Made by a program: the position numbers and the translations under genes | Origin: Photobacterium rosenbergii | GTDB lineage: Bacteria; Pseudomonadota; Gammaproteobacteria; Enterobacterales; Vibrionaceae | Reading direction: 5' to 3' | DNA length: 44,232 nt | Assembly (NCBI RefSeq): GCF_003026455.1 | Contig: NZ_PYMB01000031.1 | Location: 1-44,232 of the forward strand | The notes under the pieces: model-generated | Database searches by the model: none | What the model was told of the DNA's origin: nothing | Seen by the model: the letters and a program-made list of their open reading frames with translations, nothing else | In this document: positions 41,633 to 44,232 of the stretch, piece after piece | Position numbering within the stretch: position 1 is the first letter of the stretch | Layout of the letters: every line of letters begins with the position of its first letter

Positions 41633-42700
41633 ATGCACAATACCCCAAACGATCCAGCGACGACAGCACCCTTAGCGGCAACAAGTGGTAGCAACGCCAC
41701 CACAGAACAAAAGATCCTGACAGGCGATCGCGCGACAGGACAACTCCATATCGGCCACTATGTTGGGTCTTTAAAACAACGGGTTGAACTGCAGCACCTC
41801 AACCAGCAAACCATTCTGGTTGCTGATATGCAGGGCCTTACCGACAATGGTAACAACCCAAGCAAGGTCGCAGACAATATTCTCAATGTAGTGGCAGACT
41901 ACCTCGCTGTCGGGATTGATCCCTCTAAAACCACCATCTGCTTGCAATCTGGTATTCCAGCCCTTGCTGAGCTGACCATGTACTACAGCAATCTGGTCTC
42001 TATTGCCCGCCTAGAGCGCAACCCAACGGTAAAAAATGAAATACAGGACAAGAATTTTGGCCGTGTTATTCCCGCAGGCTTCCTCACCTATCCAATCAGC
42101 CAAGCGGCAGATATCACTTCATTCCAAGCTCAGTTGGTACCTGTAGGTGATGATCAGTTACCTATGCTCGAGCAGACCAACGAAATCGTCAGGAAGATCA
42201 ACTCACTGGCCAATAGCCAGATACTGCAGGAATGCCAGCCTTTACTGAGCAATATCAGCCGGTTGCCAAGCCCCGATGGCAAAAGCAAAATGTCCAAATC
42301 CTTGGGCAATGTGATCGCACTTGATGCATCGGATAAGACCATCAGCCAAGCAGTAAAAGCCATGTATACCGACCCGAATCACCTCACTATCGACCAACCG
42401 GGGCAGGTCGAGGGCAATGTAGTGTTCACTTATTTAGATGCCTTCCATCCAGACGCAGAGTATGTCGCTCAATTAAAAGAACACTATCAACGTGGCGGTT
42501 TGGGCGATGGTAAAACCAAACAGATCCTTGCCGACTGCCTGCAAACGCTAATTGCGCCGATACGTGCCCGCCGTCAGGCTCTCATTGCGGATAAAGGATA
42601 TTTGATTGAGGTACTGAAGAAGGGGACAGGGCAAGCGAGGGAAGAATCGCAACACACTCTCGATAAAGTAAAAGCGGCATTTGGACTGAATTTGATATGA
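41633..42700 (+). CDS. trpS: tryptophan--tRNA ligase
   Basis: This 355-residue class I synthetase charges tRNA-Trp. The HIGH motif is GQLHIGHYVGSL at about 41-52 and KMSKS is KSKMSKSLGN at about 221. The first 25 residues are a Ser/Thr/Ala-rich extension not found in E. coli TrpRS. It lacks the compact start GDRPTG (here GDRATG, close). GGAG lies 7 nt before the ATG. Gene context is not the usual dam-rpe-gph-trpS of the main chromosome, so this could be a second, accessory TrpRS. Its own leader with Trp codons suggests induction when charged tRNA-Trp falls. The mature enzyme is cytosolic. Confidence 0.93.
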   Translation: MHNTPNDPATTAPLAATSGSNATTEQKILTGDRATGQLHIGHYVGSLKQRVELQHLNQQTILVADMQGLTDNGNNPSKVADNILNVVADYLAVGIDPSKTTICLQSGIPALAELTMYYSNLVSIARLERNPTVKNEIQDKNFGRVIPAGFLTYPISQAADITSFQAQLVPVGDDQLPMLEQTNEIVRKINSLANSQILQECQPLLSNISRLPSPDGKSKMSKSLGNVIALDASDKTISQAVKAMYTDPNHLTIDQPGQVEGNVVFTYLDAFHPDAEYVAQLKEHYQRGGLGDGKTKQILADCLQTLIAPIRARRQALIADKGYLIEVLKKGTGQAREESQHTLDKVKAAFGLNLI

Positions 42701-42706
42701 AATAAA

Positions 42707-42738
42707 TAGCCATACTCTGATTACTCAGAGTATGGCTA
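42707..42738. terminator. terminator between trpS and the convergent small gene
   Basis: A 14-bp stem (TAGCCATACTCTGA / TCAGAGTATGGCTA) with a 4-nt loop lies between convergent genes. T-tracts are weak on both sides, so efficiency is uncertain. Confidence 0.8.
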
Positions 42739-42756
42739 CATACCATGATTAGAAGA

Positions 42757-42975
42757 TCAACTTTCTAGATACTGAAGCAGTTCAGCAGGCTGACACAGTT
42801 TTAATGCAATCCTTCTCAAGTATTCGGCGGTCGTTGCATCCCCACCAAGACAACGCTGAATTAACGCAAGGATAGACTCTACCTCAACACCATCATGGCT
42901 TAACGATGCGATCCACTGATACTCAACGGCATCGATATCTGAGATTGTGTCCCTTCCAATAGATAATTTACCCAT
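42757..42975 (-). CDS. small hypothetical protein
   Basis: This is a 72-residue helical protein of unknown family: MGKLSIGRDTISDIDAVEY, then SHDGVEVESILALIQRCLGG and TAEYLRRIALKLCQPAELLQ. It is slightly acidic with no membrane segment. The ATG at 42975 has GAGG 7 nt upstream; an adjacent GTG one codon earlier is less likely. It lies convergent with trpS and 163 nt downstream of the oxygenase on the same strand. A regulator- or adaptor-like role is possible but not shown. Confidence 0.65.
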   Translation of the reverse strand: MGKLSIGRDTISDIDAVEYQWIASLSHDGVEVESILALIQRCLGGDATTAEYLRRIALKLCQPAELLQYLES

Positions 42976-43140
42976 CACTCACCCTCAGACATAAGTATTT
43001 TCAAATCCAGCTCAAAGAAGCCGGATGGTACAATGAGTAAAATATCAAAAAAGTATGAACGCAATTAGCAAACTTACAAAAAATTACAATATATCAATCA
43101 TTTGAGAGCAAAAAGCTGTAGCCAAAGTGATTGATTGCGA

Positions 43141-43743
43141 CTATTGAGCAATGTCCAGCAGGTTGTTTTTCACGCCATTGGTCCGGAACCAACCAGCAAT
43201 ACTAAAGCGTTCCATATTGGTTGGCAGTACTTCATGGGGAAATTGCTCAGATAAGAATACGAATAATCGACCAGACTTCGGAGCAAGCTTCATCAGCTCC
43301 CTATCTTCCAAATCGTAAACCACCAGCTCACCGCCATCTTGCTGTTCCCAAGTGTCATTCATATAAAAGACCGTGGTTAGACGGCGGTTTTCATTTCCGC
43401 GGAAACAATCGAGATGCTTTTGGTAAAAATCCCCTTTCTCATACTTGGCAAAATGGGCCTCATACTCAAACAGGCCGAGATAAAAATGCTTGTTAACTTC
43501 ACGGCGAATAACTTCCATCCGCTCGAGAAAATCTTGCACCGCAATGCCTTGTTCGGCAGCCAGCCAATGGATTTTGTCACTACGAATAGAAGACTCACGG
43601 GCCACTTCATCATTGCGGCCAATTCGAGCCTTGGTCCATGTTTCAGGTAAGCAAGATTTCAGGTCATTCACTTGCTTTTGAGAGAGGAAGTCATCCCAGA
43701 CGAAGTAGCCTTGGGTCGCCAGCGCATCAATTAACTTCTGCAT
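43141..43743 (-). CDS. 2-oxoglutarate/Fe(II)-dependent oxygenase
   Basis: This 200-residue protein has a double-stranded beta-helix core of the prolyl-4-hydroxylase type. The iron triad is HxD in YQKHLDCFRG and a later His in QFPHEVLP. An Arg for 2-oxoglutarate follows 10 residues later (MERFSIAGWFR). RRLTTVFYMNDTW and GGELVVYD are typical family segments. The N-terminal about 90 residues are helical. Candidate substrates are unknown; relatives hydroxylate ribosomal proteins or small molecules. The start at 43743 is used. It is monocistronic. Confidence 0.9.
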   Translation of the reverse strand: MQKLIDALATQGYFVWDDFLSQKQVNDLKSCLPETWTKARIGRNDEVARESSIRSDKIHWLAAEQGIAVQDFLERMEVIRREVNKHFYLGLFEYEAHFAKYEKGDFYQKHLDCFRGNENRRLTTVFYMNDTWEQQDGGELVVYDLEDRELMKLAPKSGRLFVFLSEQFPHEVLPTNMERFSIAGWFRTNGVKNNLLDIAQ

Positions 43744-43855
43744 CACGTTTTCACATTATTAGAAAAGGATGCGGGTTATATCGCCGATAACACTTAGCGA
43801 CAATTCAGCTTATTAATGCTAACGATAAAAATAACTGAAGGTTATACGATGGGCG

Positions 43856-44071
43856 TTATTTCCAACCCATCTTCCAGCGGTTACTGTCCTTGAGCTCACG
43901 CCAGTCGAGCTCATACATGCGATGGTTGATCACCGCCTGAATAAGGCAGTAAACCACCTTTTGGTTGTCATCGTACTCGACGTCAATCACCATAAAATGC
44001 TTCTCACGCCCTTCAACCTCCACCTTGGTCCACTTGCTACCATACAGTGATTTGGGGTGTACCCTGTTCAT
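43856..44071 (-). CDS. TIGR02450-family Trp-rich small protein
   Basis: This 71-residue protein has MNRVHPKSLYGSKWTKVEVE, GREKHFMVIDVEYDDNQKV, YCLIQAVINHRMYELDWREL and a Trp-rich end KDSNRWKMGWK. The family signature R-x-P-x2-L-x-x-S-K-W-T and W-R-E-L-K-D matches TIGR02450, which has no known function. Three Trp lie in the last third. GGAG lies 6 nt before the ATG at 44071, better than the ATG 4 codons earlier. It stands alone before the terminal repeat. Confidence 0.85.
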   Translation of the reverse strand: MNRVHPKSLYGSKWTKVEVEGREKHFMVIDVEYDDNQKVVYCLIQAVINHRMYELDWRELKDSNRWKMGWK

Positions 44072-44145
44072 GGCAATCTCCAATAAATCTGTTTTACCTC
44101 GATACGTAATTTAAGGGAGAGCGGATTAATTCTCAAGGGGAAGGC

Positions 44146-44232
44146 GGGTCCTGGGTCCTGGGTCCTGGGTCCTGGGTCCTGGGTCCTGGGTCCTGGGTCC
44201 TGGGTCCTGGGTCCTGGGTCCTGGGTCCTGGG
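44146..44232. repeat. (GGGTCCT)n heptanucleotide tandem repeat, runs off the window
   Basis: Twelve perfect copies of GGGTCCT plus GGG occupy 87 nt and are cut by the window edge. No copy varies. The true length is therefore longer than seen or was collapsed in assembly. The nearest gene in the window starts 75 nt to the left, transcribed away from the repeat. Unit length matches the (GGCTATG) repeat at 11466. Confidence 0.97.

Noticed and set aside
44146..44232. CRISPR-like array
   Set aside because: Units are 7 bp with no spacers; it is a simple tandem repeat.

Overview
The window looks like a piece of a gammaproteobacterial genome of the family Vibrionaceae, most plausibly Photobacterium or Vibrio, and possibly the smaller chromosome. 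That placement is an inference. It rests on the gene set (trxC beside a short RRRIE protein, GltS, a MOSC/Hcr fusion, DUF2860, DUF3943, a ShyA-type M23 endopeptidase, a TIGR02450 Trp-rich protein, an orphan MelR) and on the even base composition. There is no phage, integrase, transposase, CRISPR array or rRNA. Only one tRNA is visible, tRNA-Ser(TGA) at the left edge. The order is mostly chromosomal, accessory-type metabolism: many single genes with their own terminators and many regulators.

Layout. Positions 1-6000 hold tRNA-Ser, a small RRRIE protein, thioredoxin 2, a chemoreceptor, a MOSC/flavodoxin-reductase/ferredoxin fusion and an NlpE-like lipoprotein. Positions 6159-7904 hold a tryptophanase unit read leftward. 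It includes an unlisted 32-residue TnaC-type leader peptide with the WFNxD...P core, and a promoter with a CRP-like site. Positions 7934-12608 hold a YHS protein divergent from an AraC regulator, a LysR regulator, UspA, a NifW-like small protein and a crotonase-family protein. Positions 12871-18944 hold a 36-residue membrane peptide, an RND adaptor/pump pair and a MipA/OmpV-type barrel. Positions 19027-24791 hold a methyltransferase behind an 18-residue leader peptide and stacked hairpins, an AraC-VOC pair, a membrane dipeptidase, and GltS divergent from a LysR regulator. Positions 24857-27317 hold a DUF2860 porin-like protein and two unknown proteins. Positions 27392-32581 form a leftward three-gene operon of two MdlA/MdlB-like ABC half-exporters and a eukaryotic-type glutathione synthetase. 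The rest holds a cupin, a 44-residue protein, a GNAT enzyme, a small cold-shock-like protein with a long leader, a ShyA/MepM-like murein endopeptidase, a GreA/Rnk-like factor, MelR, a DUF3943 barrel protein, a periplasmic protein, a tryptophanyl-tRNA synthetase, a 2OG-Fe(II) oxygenase and a Trp-rich protein. The window ends inside a (GGGTCCT)n repeat.

How the genes work together. The strongest theme is tryptophan sensing by leader peptides. tnaC-tnaA should respond to free tryptophan. trpS is preceded by a 19-residue ORF with tandem Trp codons and mutually exclusive hairpins that can hide its ribosome-binding site, which suggests it responds to uncharged tRNA-Trp. A third leader-peptide/hairpin arrangement precedes the methyltransferase at 19143. 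The best candidates for undescribed biology are the trpS translational attenuator, the methyltransferase leader, and the operon that joins a eukaryotic-type glutathione synthetase to a heterodimeric ABC exporter.
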